The notes below the pieces were generated by a model that did no database searches, was not told where the DNA came from, and was given only the letters and a program-made list of their open reading frames with translations. A stretch of DNA of 8,050 nucleotides from Acidobacteriota bacterium (lineage in GTDB: Bacteria; Acidobacteriota; Thermoanaerobaculia; Multivoradales; UBA5704), in assembly GCA_003223675.1 (NCBI GenBank), contig QHVW01000338.1:4563-12612 (forward strand). The letters run 5' to 3'. Position 1 is the stretch's first letter, and every line of letters begins with the position of its first letter. Of this stretch, positions 1 through 5,583 are shown one piece after another. A program made the translations under genes and the position numbers.

Positions 1-261
1 AGAATTGGGACCAAGAAGAAGCGGGTCACCTTCGAAAAGGCGGTGAAGTCCTATCTGGCCCAGGAGCTTTCTACAGGCCTGCCCTACGACATCTTCATGC
101 ACAGCTCAGCCTCTCACCCCATGCTCCAGGTAGCGGACTACTGCTGCTGGGCGATCAGCAGGAAGTGGAAGGACGGGGATCTCCGCTCCTACTCCTCCAT
201 TCAGAAGGCAGTGCTGACCGAGTTTGACGTTTTCCAGCGTGGCAGGAAGGAATACTACTAA
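1..261 (+). CDS. DUF3800-like protein, C-terminal part (5' end outside the window)
   Basis: The frame is open from the first base and ends with TAA at 259-261, giving the last 86 residues of a longer protein. A GTG at 43 lies in frame, but the reading continues upstream of it, so I treat the gene as cut by the window edge. The C-terminal half carries the pattern LQVADYCCWAISRKW, followed by a GD..SY segment. This resembles the closing motif of DUF3800 proteins, whose ADY aspartate belongs to an RNase H-like fold. DUF3800 proteins are of unproven function and often sit in mobile or defence-rich regions. Codon use is less G/C-biased than in the genes from 1684 onward, which fits an accessory origin. 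The family call rests on the motif only. Confidence 0.7.
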   Translation, partial: RIGTKKKRVTFEKAVKSYLAQELSTGLPYDIFMHSSASHPMLQVADYCCWAISRKWKDGDLRSYSSIQKAVLTEFDVFQRGRKEYY

Positions 262-577
262 AAAACAAGACCCGCTCACCTATCTCCTTAGGAGAAGAGC
301 CCCCTGGGCTCTTTCGGCAAGCGGGAACCTTTAGAGAAGCATACCGCGATCTTGGGCCAGCGTCAAGAGCCACCGTTAGGCACCGCCGCCGTAAGGCTGT
401 ATTTGGATAATTATCCGGTTATTGTCTGCGTCAGAGCAAGATGAGCGACCTCGGGACGATGTCGCGGTATCTGGCCCGATGGAAGCTTCCGTCGCCGCAG
501 ATCCGCGGACCTCGGCAGGATTTCAGCTGATCGCGTTTAGGGGAGGGGCACCGCCGCCGCCTCGTCCACGGCGCCGC
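262..577. other. Gene-free stretch between converging genes
   Basis: These 316 bp lie between the 3' end of the DUF3800-like gene and the 3' end of the minus-strand remnant. I see a hairpin at 295-313 and a 12-bp perfect palindrome at 405-416. No RNA gene is recognisable. A plus-strand frame starting with TTG at 422 is open to 679, but it has no ribosome binding site, is low-complexity and proline/arginine-rich, and overlaps the remnant, so I do not call it. Confidence 0.6.
295..313 (+). terminator. Possible terminator hairpin after the DUF3800-like gene
   Basis: AAGAGCCC and GGGCTCTT form a perfect 8-bp stem closed by the loop CCT, 34 bases after the stop codon. Only three Ts follow the 3' arm (312-314), so the U-tract is poor. 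A second small inverted repeat, TCTCC-TTA-GGAGA at 283-295, touches its 5' side by one base. Position and stem fit a terminator; the weak tail keeps confidence moderate. Confidence 0.45.
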
Positions 578-989
578 TCAGTTACACGTCGCGAACGCCC
601 CCGTATCCTGGATCGGCAGGAAGGGGGTGCCCTGCGGGTTGCTGTAGGTTTTCACGGTCCCCCTTCGCCATGTCCGTGACCGTGAGGGTCACCCGCACGT
701 TGGTCAGGCCGCCGGCGAAGACCCAGAAGCGCTGGTTGAACGAGCAGGCGTCCAGGACCTTCACGACCAGCTCCACGTTGGTCGCGCTGAAGAACCAGAG
801 ATAGCCCGTCTCGTCCGTGAGCTTCACCGCCTGGGCCTGCCCCTGCTGGGAGCCGGTGTCGAACGCCGCCTCGCCTGGATCTGGCTGCCCGAGGGGCGAA
901 CGATCCACGCCGGATCTTGGCGGCAGCAGGATGCAGGTCTTCCACTCCCGGTTGACAAGCCGAGCCTCGATGGTCACAATTCTAGTCAT
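578..989 (-). pseudogene. Frameshifted C-terminal remnant of a large secreted protein
   Basis: Read on the minus strand, 870 to about 663 gives a conserved-looking stretch with the segments LTDETGYLWFF, NVELVVKVLDAC, NQRFWVFAGGLTNV and TLTVTD. This is the kind of C-terminal domain I associate with large secreted proteins of Acidobacteriota. After TVTDMAKG the annotated-style frame turns into unrelated residues and stops at 582-584. Removing one base from the five-C run at 659-663 restores a sensible ending, TVKTYSNPQGTPFLPIQDTG and then AFATCN, with TGA at 578-580. That is strong evidence for a +1 indel, either a real mutation or a sequencing error. Upstream of about 870 the frame stays open to a Met at 989 and beyond, but the residues resemble nothing I know and there is no signal peptide. 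The bulk of the protein is missing, so it was probably truncated before or when the adjacent toxin-antitoxin module arrived. A standalone small hypothetical gene is the alternative. Confidence 0.6.
952..980 (+). promoter_or_regulatory. Sigma-70-like promoter of the toxin-antitoxin module
   Basis: A perfect TTGACA (952-957) is followed after exactly 17 bases by CACAAT (975-980), which matches TATAAT at four of six positions. The expected transcription start is about 986-988, and the toxin ATG is at 990-992, leaving essentially no leader. No purine-rich ribosome binding site precedes the ATG, which supports a leaderless transcript. Type II modules usually repress their own promoter, so an operator may overlap this site, but I see no convincing palindrome. 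Confidence 0.6.
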
Positions 990-1313
990 ATGGTGAGACG
1001 GCAACCCCATGCCCTGGTCTATGCACCCGAGGTCAAACATCACCTCCGAGCCATCGAGCGACAGCATTATTCGCTGATTCGCGAGACCCTCGAAGAGCAG
1101 TTGTCGTTCGAGCCTGATGCCGAGACCAGAAACCGCAAGCCGCTACGCCAGCCGGCAGTCTTCGAAGCGCAGTGGGAGCTACGGTTCGGTCCCGACAACC
1201 GGTTCCGGGCCTTCTATGAGATCGATCGGGAGAACCGGGTGGTGTACATCCTGGCGATCGGTGTCAAGGAGCGGGATCGTTTGTTCATCGGCGGAGAGGA
1301 GATAGAGCCGTGA
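990..1313 (+). CDS. RelE/ParE-superfamily toxin of a type II toxin-antitoxin module
   Basis: A 107-residue basic protein of the size usual for RelE/ParE toxins. The N-terminal half reads as helices (VYAPEVKHHLRAIERQHY, then IRETLEEQLSF). The C-terminal half carries the family-typical strands: RNRKPLRQP, then WELRFGPDNRFRAFYEID, then VVYILAIGVKERDRLFIGG. RelE-type members cleave mRNA at the ribosome and ParE-type members poison gyrase; sequence alone does not tell me which this is. Basic residues in the central strands (R1xx-type positions in RNRK and ELRFG..NRFR) are candidates for the active surface. The start is the ATG at 990, with a neighbouring GTG at 993 as the only close alternative. 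Its stop overlaps the antitoxin start in a GTGA junction, so the two genes are translationally coupled. The order is toxin first, the reverse of the common Phd/Doc and YefM/YoeB order. The module is bounded upstream by a broken gene. Confidence 0.85.
   Translation: MVRRQPHALVYAPEVKHHLRAIERQHYSLIRETLEEQLSFEPDAETRNRKPLRQPAVFEAQWELRFGPDNRFRAFYEIDRENRVVYILAIGVKERDRLFIGGEEIEP
1297..1301 (+). promoter_or_regulatory. Ribosome binding site inside the toxin gene for the antitoxin
   Basis: AGGAG lies eight bases before the antitoxin GTG at 1310, inside the last codons of the toxin. It supports the GTG start and gives the antitoxin its own strong initiation site, while the toxin has none. That would favour antitoxin synthesis over toxin. 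Confidence 0.65.
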
Positions 1314-1618
1314 AAATCGCCTCGGTTGCAGAAGTCAAGGCCCAGTTCAGCGCCTATTTGAAGGAGAGCGAGCAGGGGTTGGTGATCGTCACACGGAACG
1401 GCAGGCCGGTCGCCGCGCTGCTGGCCGTGCGGAACGACGAAGAGCTCGAACGCCTGGTTCTGGCCCACTCTCCTCGCTTGCAGTCCATCCTGAAGACCTC
1501 GCGCCAGCAGATTCGCGAGGGCGAGGGGATCAGCCACGAAGATTTCTGGCATGAGATGGATGAGGAGGAGCCTGGCAAAGACAAGAAGAGGCCCAAGGGC
1601 AAAAAGAAAACCGTCTGA
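1310..1618 (+). CDS. Phd/YefM-family antitoxin
   Basis: A 102-residue protein starting at a GTG that overlaps the toxin stop by four bases. Residues 1-45 show the Phd/YefM fold signature: SVAEVKAQFSAYLKE, then a strand LVIVTRNGRPVAALL. This N-terminal domain normally dimerises, binds the operator and represses the module. The following region (ERLVLAHSPRLQSILKTSRQ, then EGISHEDFWHEMDEEE) should be the flexible segment that wraps the toxin and is degraded by Lon or Clp proteases. The last roughly 18 residues are unusual: a run of acidic residues is followed by a lysine-rich tail (KDKKRPKGKKKTV) that is not a standard part of this family. The pairing with the preceding toxin gene makes the assignment secure. 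Confidence 0.88.
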   Translation: MKIASVAEVKAQFSAYLKESEQGLVIVTRNGRPVAALLAVRNDEELERLVLAHSPRLQSILKTSRQQIREGEGISHEDFWHEMDEEEPGKDKKRPKGKKKTV

Positions 1619-1640
1619 CCCCTCGCGCCCAACAAGGCTT

Positions 1641-1660
1641 CCTGGGGCTGACGCCCCAGG
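1641..1660. terminator. Hairpin between the antitoxin gene and the glutamate dehydrogenase gene
   Basis: CCTGGGGC and GCCCCAGG form a perfect 8-bp stem with the four-base loop TGAC. It lies in the 65-bp gap between two converging genes (stops at 1618 and 1684), so it could end transcription from both sides. Neither side has a T-tract, so efficiency is uncertain. Confidence 0.5.
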
Positions 1661-1683
1661 CAGGATGTCGTTACCGCAACCCC

Positions 1684-2994
1684 CTACGCGTACACTCCCC
1701 GCATCCTATGCATCGCCGCCACGCGCGAGATGGCCACCATGTAGGCGCCGATCCGCATGCTCACCTTGTGCTCGCCGGCCATCGCGGCGACTTCGTTGAA
1801 CGACTCTTTCATGATCTTTTCGAGCCGCTCGTTGACCGTGCGCTCGTCCCAGAAGTAGCCGCCGCGGTCCTGCACCCATTCGAAATACGAGACCGTCACG
1901 CCGCCGGCGTTGGCCAGGATGTCGGGGATCACGTAGACCCCCTTCTGGTCGAGGATGGCGTCCGCCCGCGCCGTGGTGGGACCGTTGGCGCCCTCGCAGA
2001 TGATCTTCGCCTGGATCTGGTCGGCGTTCTTGCTGGTGATCACGTTTTCCAGCGCGGCCGGGACCAGCACGTCGCATTTCAGCGTGAGGAGCTCCTCGTT
2101 GGTGACGCGCTCGCCCTTCTTGTAATTGTTGAGGAGCTTTCCGCCGCCGGTCCACTTGAGGCAGCCGGCGACGTCCAGGCCCTTGGGGTTGTAGGCTCCG
2201 CCGCTCTTGTCGCTCACGGCGATGATCTTCATCCCCGCCTCGGCCATCAGCCGCGCCGCCGTGGAGCCGACGTTGCCGAACCCCTGCACCGCCACGGTCG
2301 CGCCCTCGGCCGACATCTTTTTCTTCGCCAGCGCGCAGAGGGTGACCACCAGGCAGCCGCGGCCGGTGGCGTCCTTGCGGCCGAGCGAGCCGCCCATCGC
2401 CACCGGCTTGCCGGTCACCACCCCGGTCACGGTGTGCCGCTTGTGCATCGAGTAGGTGTCCATGATCCAGGCCATGACCCGCTCGTTGGTGTTGACGTCC
2501 GGGGCCGGCACGTCCGACTCGGGGCCCAGCGTCTCGATGATCGCGGAGGTGTAGCGGCGGGTCATCCGTTCGATCTCACGGTCCGACATGGAGGAGGGGT
2601 CGCAGATCACGCCCCCCTTGCCGCCGCCGAACGGCAGGTTCACCACGGCGCACTTCCAGGTCATCCACGCCGCCAGCGCCTTGACCTCGTCGAGCGAGAC
2701 CGCCAGGTCGAAGCGGATGCCCCCCTTGGCCGGTCCGCGCGACCGGTTGTGCAGGACGCGGAAGCCGGTGTACACCTCGATCTCACCGTTGTCGCGCAGG
2801 ACCGGCACCGACACGATGATCTGTTTTTCGGGCTCCCGGAGCACCTTGTAGAGCCCCGGCTCGAGGTTGAGCCGCGTGGCGGCGTCGTCGAAGCGGTACA
2901 TCATCGCTTCGAAAGGATTTTCTTCCGCGGCGAACCGGTGGTCCCGGTCATCCAGCATCAGCGGCTGCGGCTTGCCTGACTTCGATTTCGCCAT
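1684..2994 (-). CDS. gdhA: Glutamate dehydrogenase (Glu/Leu/Phe/Val dehydrogenase family)
   Basis: A full-length 436-residue cytoplasmic enzyme that interconverts glutamate with 2-oxoglutarate and ammonia using NAD(P). The dimerisation and catalytic domain (about 25-200) contains GPAKGGIRF with a substrate-binding lysine at 90, TWK at 112-114, LPFGGGKGG with the catalytic lysine at 126, and PAPDVNTNE with the catalytic aspartate at 166. The nucleotide-binding Rossmann domain (about 205-365) carries GFGNVG at 238-243, then CDVLVPAALENVI, and CEGANGPTT at 333-341. The length and absence of extensions fit the small hexameric class common in bacteria and archaea. NAD versus NADP preference is not clear from the residues I can see. 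The start ATG is preceded by AGGAG at a nine-base spacing. It lies 32 bp downstream of the diguanylate cyclase stop on the same strand, so the two are probably co-transcribed. A leucine or phenylalanine dehydrogenase is less likely given the glutamate-type motifs. Confidence 0.93.
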   Translation of the reverse strand: MAKSKSGKPQPLMLDDRDHRFAAEENPFEAMMYRFDDAATRLNLEPGLYKVLREPEKQIIVSVPVLRDNGEIEVYTGFRVLHNRSRGPAKGGIRFDLAVSLDEVKALAAWMTWKCAVVNLPFGGGKGGVICDPSSMSDREIERMTRRYTSAIIETLGPESDVPAPDVNTNERVMAWIMDTYSMHKRHTVTGVVTGKPVAMGGSLGRKDATGRGCLVVTLCALAKKKMSAEGATVAVQGFGNVGSTAARLMAEAGMKIIAVSDKSGGAYNPKGLDVAGCLKWTGGGKLLNNYKKGERVTNEELLTLKCDVLVPAALENVITSKNADQIQAKIICEGANGPTTARADAILDQKGVYVIPDILANAGGVTVSYFEWVQDRGGYFWDERTVNERLEKIMKESFNEVAAMAGEHKVSMRIGAYMVAISRVAAMHRMRGVYA

Positions 2995-3003
2995 GTAGGA
3001 GCT

Positions 3004-3008
3004 CTCCT
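3004..3008 (-). promoter_or_regulatory. Ribosome binding site of the glutamate dehydrogenase gene
   Basis: On the minus strand AGGAG stands nine bases before the ATG (2994-2992) and confirms that start. It falls in the 32-bp gap after the upstream gene, where no terminator or promoter is evident. Confidence 0.65.
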
Positions 3009-3026
3009 GTCGTTTTCAATCATTCA

Positions 3027-4772
3027 TCAGACGAAGATCCGTGGCGCCGCCGCCGCGGGGGCCGCCTCCTCGGTGGTGAGGACGTCGCCTTCGACGTCCA
3101 TGTAGCGCCCCTGACCGATGTCGAGGAGGCAGCGGTTGCGGCCCCGACGCTTGGCCTCGTAGAGGGCCTCGTCGGCGAAGAGGATCAGCTCGGCGCCGGT
3201 CTTGATGTAGAGGTCGGGGAAGGAGGCGACGCCGGCGCTCAGGGTGAGCAGCACGCGCTGCCCCTCGACCTGGAAGTCGAGCGCCTCGATGGCCTGCCGG
3301 AGCCGTTCGGCGATCGCCAGGCCGTCCTCGCCGTTGGTCCCCTCCATGAGGAGGACGAATTCCTCGCCGCCGTAGCGGCAGCAGAGGTCCTCGGCGCGGC
3401 GCATCCCCTTGAGCACCCCGGCCACGGCCACCAGCGCGGCGTCTCCCGCCGGATGCCCCCAGGTGTCGTTGATCCGCTTGAAGTGGTCGAGGTCGCAGAG
3501 GAGCACGGCCATCGCCGCTCCGGTCTCGCAGCAGCGGGTGTGGACCTCGTGCAGGCGCTTCTCCAGCACGCGGCGCATGGCGACGCCGGTCAGGGGGTCC
3601 TCGCGGGCCTCGCGGTCGAGCAGGCAGCGCTGGACGGAGGCGGTCATCTGCGGCAGCAGGCTGTCGAGGAGCTCGATCTTCTTGGGATCGAGGCGGCGCG
3701 GATCGCACCAGAGACGGATGCGGGCGAGCGCGGTGGCGTCCGGCCGGGCGCGCAGGAGGCGCTCGAGGATCTGCCACTGGGTGCGGCGGTGGAAGCCGGG
3801 CAGCTTGGGCGGATAGCGGTCCGGCTCGGGCACCCCCTCTTCGAGGACCTCGGAGTCGGGGCCCCACCACCAGCTTCTGAATTCGCTCCCCGGCGCCAGC
3901 GCCTCGAACTGGAACCAGAAGAGCCGCGACTTGTCGGATTCCAGGACCTTCTCGCACTCGGTGTGGATGCGGTCGGCGATCGAGGCCATCTCTTCGAGCG
4001 GCGTGGTCATGCGGCGGCTGGCGCGCCGCAGCCGTTCGAGGTCGCGGGCGCGGTCCTGGGCCTTCCGGTGGAGCAGGCCGTGGCGGGTGGTCTCGACCGC
4101 CAGCCCCGCGAAGCAGGCCGTGAGGAAGACGGCGAACGGCCAGCCGGCGCGGTCCCCGGCGAGGAGAATGACGCCGCCGGCGATCCACCCTCCGGCGTCC
4201 AGGGAGAGGGGGACGAGGATCTTCCAGATCTGGAGCGGGGCCTCGGGGCGCCGGATCTTGCGGTCGGCGATCTCCAGGCCGGTCCAGAGGAGGAGGTAGA
4301 CCGCCGCGACCACGGCGAGCGCCGGCTCCGGGCTCCAGCGGCCGGCGAGCCCCAGCCACGCGCCGCCCGCGCCGAGGGTCGCCAGGGCCGCCCGGCCGGA
4401 GCCCTCCAGGGAGCGCGGCAGGAACCCCCGGCGCTCCGCGGGTTGCAGGGCCGCCAGCCGGTGGACGATGCGGAGCGCCAGCTCGACGGCGAGCAGCAGG
4501 CCCGCCGCCATCGCCGCCGCCCAGGCCACGCCGGAGAGCCGGAAGGCGGCCGGCAGGACCAGGGTCCCCAGCCCGAGGGAGGCGATCCCCACCGCCGGCC
4601 GGTGGCAGGCCGCGGCGATGCCGGAGACGAGCAGGATCACCAGCAGCCACGCCGGCATGGGCCCCCCGGCGGTGAGCGCCGGCACCCGCCAGGCGATGGC
4701 GAGGGCCAGAGCGCCTCCCGCCGCGGGCAGCAGGGACGCCCAGAGGTCGCGGGGCGAGCGGGAGCGCTTCAT
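3027..4772 (-). CDS. Membrane-anchored GGDEF diguanylate cyclase
   Basis: A 581-residue inner-membrane protein that should make cyclic di-GMP from two GTP. Residues 1-227 are very hydrophobic, with about six to eight membrane segments (for example around 40-57, 82-102, 150-165, 183-205 and 211-227). They resemble no sensor family that I can name. A charged helix follows (228-256). Residues 257-385 are a soluble linker with a tryptophan-rich patch (FRSWWWGPDSEVLEEG) and LWCDPRRLDPKKIELLDSLL. The GGDEF domain spans about 390-552: DPLTG at 392-396, DLDHFKRINDTWGH at 427-440, and an intact active site GGEEF at 468-472. An inhibitory I-site RAED (459-462) lies exactly five residues before GGEEF, so product feedback inhibition is expected. 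An alanine-rich C-terminal tail follows. The ATG at 4772 lacks a clear ribosome binding site, so translation may be weak. It is the first gene of a probable two-gene unit with glutamate dehydrogenase. Confidence 0.9.
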   Translation of the reverse strand: MKRSRSPRDLWASLLPAAGGALALAIAWRVPALTAGGPMPAWLLVILLVSGIAAACHRPAVGIASLGLGTLVLPAAFRLSGVAWAAAMAAGLLLAVELALRIVHRLAALQPAERRGFLPRSLEGSGRAALATLGAGGAWLGLAGRWSPEPALAVVAAVYLLLWTGLEIADRKIRRPEAPLQIWKILVPLSLDAGGWIAGGVILLAGDRAGWPFAVFLTACFAGLAVETTRHGLLHRKAQDRARDLERLRRASRRMTTPLEEMASIADRIHTECEKVLESDKSRLFWFQFEALAPGSEFRSWWWGPDSEVLEEGVPEPDRYPPKLPGFHRRTQWQILERLLRARPDATALARIRLWCDPRRLDPKKIELLDSLLPQMTASVQRCLLDREAREDPLTGVAMRRVLEKRLHEVHTRCCETGAAMAVLLCDLDHFKRINDTWGHPAGDAALVAVAGVLKGMRRAEDLCCRYGGEEFVLLMEGTNGEDGLAIAERLRQAIEALDFQVEGQRVLLTLSAGVASFPDLYIKTGAELILFADEALYEAKRRGRNRCLLDIGQGRYMDVEGDVLTTEEAAPAAAAPRIFV

Positions 4773-4835
4773 GAAGAGCGAGTGTTGGTGAAGAGTCTGG
4801 GAGGATGGTACCGCAAAGCCGCGCCCTCTGGCCTC

Positions 4836-4863
4836 TTGACCTGGTTGGTGCTAAGCTTATAGG
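4836..4863 (+). promoter_or_regulatory. Candidate promoter of the secreted-protein gene
   Basis: TTGACC (4836-4841), a 16-base spacer and TATAGG (4858-4863) lie in the 128-bp region between two divergent genes. Transcription would start near 4870, leaving a leader of about 30 bases before the ATG at 4901. The -10 region overlaps a small palindrome TAAGCTTA (4852-4859), so a minus-strand promoter might share it, but I see no good -35 box on that strand. Confidence 0.45.
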
Positions 4864-4890
4864 AGATTTCCAATGCGGCCGTCCGCCGCG

Positions 4891-4895
4891 GGAGG
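4891..4895 (+). promoter_or_regulatory. Ribosome binding site fixing the start at 4901
   Basis: GGAGG precedes the ATG at 4901 by five bases. The frame is open upstream to an ATG at 4806 region (4805), but that start has no such site and would put 32 residues in front of a clear signal peptide. Confidence 0.7.
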
Positions 4896-4900
4896 TTCCC

Positions 4901-5494
4901 ATGCTTCGCTCTCTGACGCGTGTCTGGCCTCTGCTGATCGTCCTGGCGCTACTCGCGGCGCCGGCTTCGGCGGATGTGTACTACGTGACTCTCACGAACG
5001 GCCAGGTGATCCAGACCGCTCACCAGCCGCAGCAGGCGAGCTGGGATCCGAACATGGTGCTCATGCTGACCGAGGTGGGCAACTGGATCGGCTTCCCCAA
5101 GGAGCAGATCCAGGGCGTCCGCGTCGAGGACCCGACCCAGGGCTACGGCATCAGGATCAGCGACAAGGCGATCGCCCTCGGCCGCTCGCCGAACGACCTG
5201 CCGACGTCCGACGACAGCACCAAGAGCAAGGCGGACCAGATCACCGACCGCTACCTCGCGCTCGCCGAGCGGCAGCTCGCCATCCAGGAGGAGCGGCGGA
5301 ACTACTCGGTCCAGCAGTTCGTCGAGCCCAGTGCCTCGGCGGGGATCCCGCTCATCAGCTACGGCAACAACTCCGGCGCCGTGAGCGGCTACGGCGGCAT
5401 GTACTTGGGCGGCACGCCGACCGGCTCGAACGGCGCGGTCTCGCCGAACGACTTCGGCGGCCTCTCCGGCGCCGGCTCGCCACCGCAGCAGTAG
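4901..5494 (+). CDS. Small secreted protein of unknown function
   Basis: The product is 197 residues. It begins with a textbook Sec signal peptide: basic MLRSLTR, a hydrophobic core WPLLIVLALLAA, then PASA for cleavage near residue 24. The mature part starts DVYYVTLTNGQVIQTA and continues with MVLMLTEVGNWIGFPKEQI and VRVEDPTQGYG. This looks like a compact beta domain (about 25-85). I remember similar DVYYVTLTNG proteins from Acidobacteriota, but know of no function. Residues 104-133 form a charged helix (DQITDRYLALAERQLAIQEE). SVQQFVEPSASAGIP follows, and then a glycine/serine/asparagine-rich low-complexity tail to the C-terminus. There is no lipobox and no membrane segment beyond the signal, so it is probably periplasmic or exported. 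It is a single-gene unit with its own promoter and terminator, divergent from the diguanylate cyclase. A function in cell envelope or surface structure is only a guess. Confidence 0.8.
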   Translation: MLRSLTRVWPLLIVLALLAAPASADVYYVTLTNGQVIQTAHQPQQASWDPNMVLMLTEVGNWIGFPKEQIQGVRVEDPTQGYGIRISDKAIALGRSPNDLPTSDDSTKSKADQITDRYLALAERQLAIQEERRNYSVQQFVEPSASAGIPLISYGNNSGAVSGYGGMYLGGTPTGSNGAVSPNDFGGLSGAGSPPQQ

Positions 5495-5519
5495 GCAGTC
5501 TAGAATTCCGTGGTTCCGA

Positions 5520-5544
5520 GCCCTCCGCCGTGGAGGGCCTCTTT
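5520..5544 (+). terminator. Hairpin terminator of the secreted-protein gene
   Basis: GCCCTCC (5520-5526) pairs perfectly with GGAGGGC (5532-5538) around the loop GCCGT, 25 bases after the stop codon. The tail CTCTTT contains only a short T run. Stem quality and place make it the likely end of the upstream transcript and insulate it from the riboswitch leader. Confidence 0.6.
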
Positions 5545-5571
5545 GACAGACCAGACGGCGCGGTGATGCCT
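5543..5571 (+). promoter_or_regulatory. Tentative promoter of the riboswitch-btuB transcript
   Basis: A perfect TTGACA at 5543-5548 sits in the only space available between the terminator and the riboswitch. The -10 region expected at about 5564-5571 is G/C-rich (TGATGCCT) and matches TATAAT poorly. Its position just before the aptamer is the main support. The -35 box overlaps the terminator tail. Confidence 0.35.
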
Positions 5572-5583
5572 GGACCTCCCCGA

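Noticed and set aside
371..377. GTTAGGC, which fits the integron attC core pattern GTTRRRY
   Set aside because: I found no matching RYYYAAC partner at a suitable distance and no integrase, so a seven-base match is not enough.
422..679. Plus-strand frame of 85 codons starting with TTG
   Set aside because: It has no ribosome binding site, a rare start and a low-complexity translation, and it overlaps the minus-strand remnant whose reading is supported by conserved motifs.
974..996. TCAC...GTGA inverted pair around the toxin start as an operator
   Set aside because: The four-base arms are too short and too far apart to distinguish from chance.
1708..2979. Plus-strand open frame of over 400 codons opposite the glutamate dehydrogenase
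   Set aside because: It is antisense to a fully conserved enzyme, rich in His, Arg and Gly with no recognisable motif; its length follows from G+C-rich codon bias.
3453..4862. Plus-strand open frame opposite the diguanylate cyclase
   Set aside because: It is a shadow of the cyclase with biased composition and no motif.
3016..4902. Alternative minus-strand frame of 628 codons over the diguanylate cyclase
   Set aside because: Only the frame ending at 3027 carries GGEEF and the other GGDEF signatures. The other frame is Arg/Pro/Gly-rich noise.
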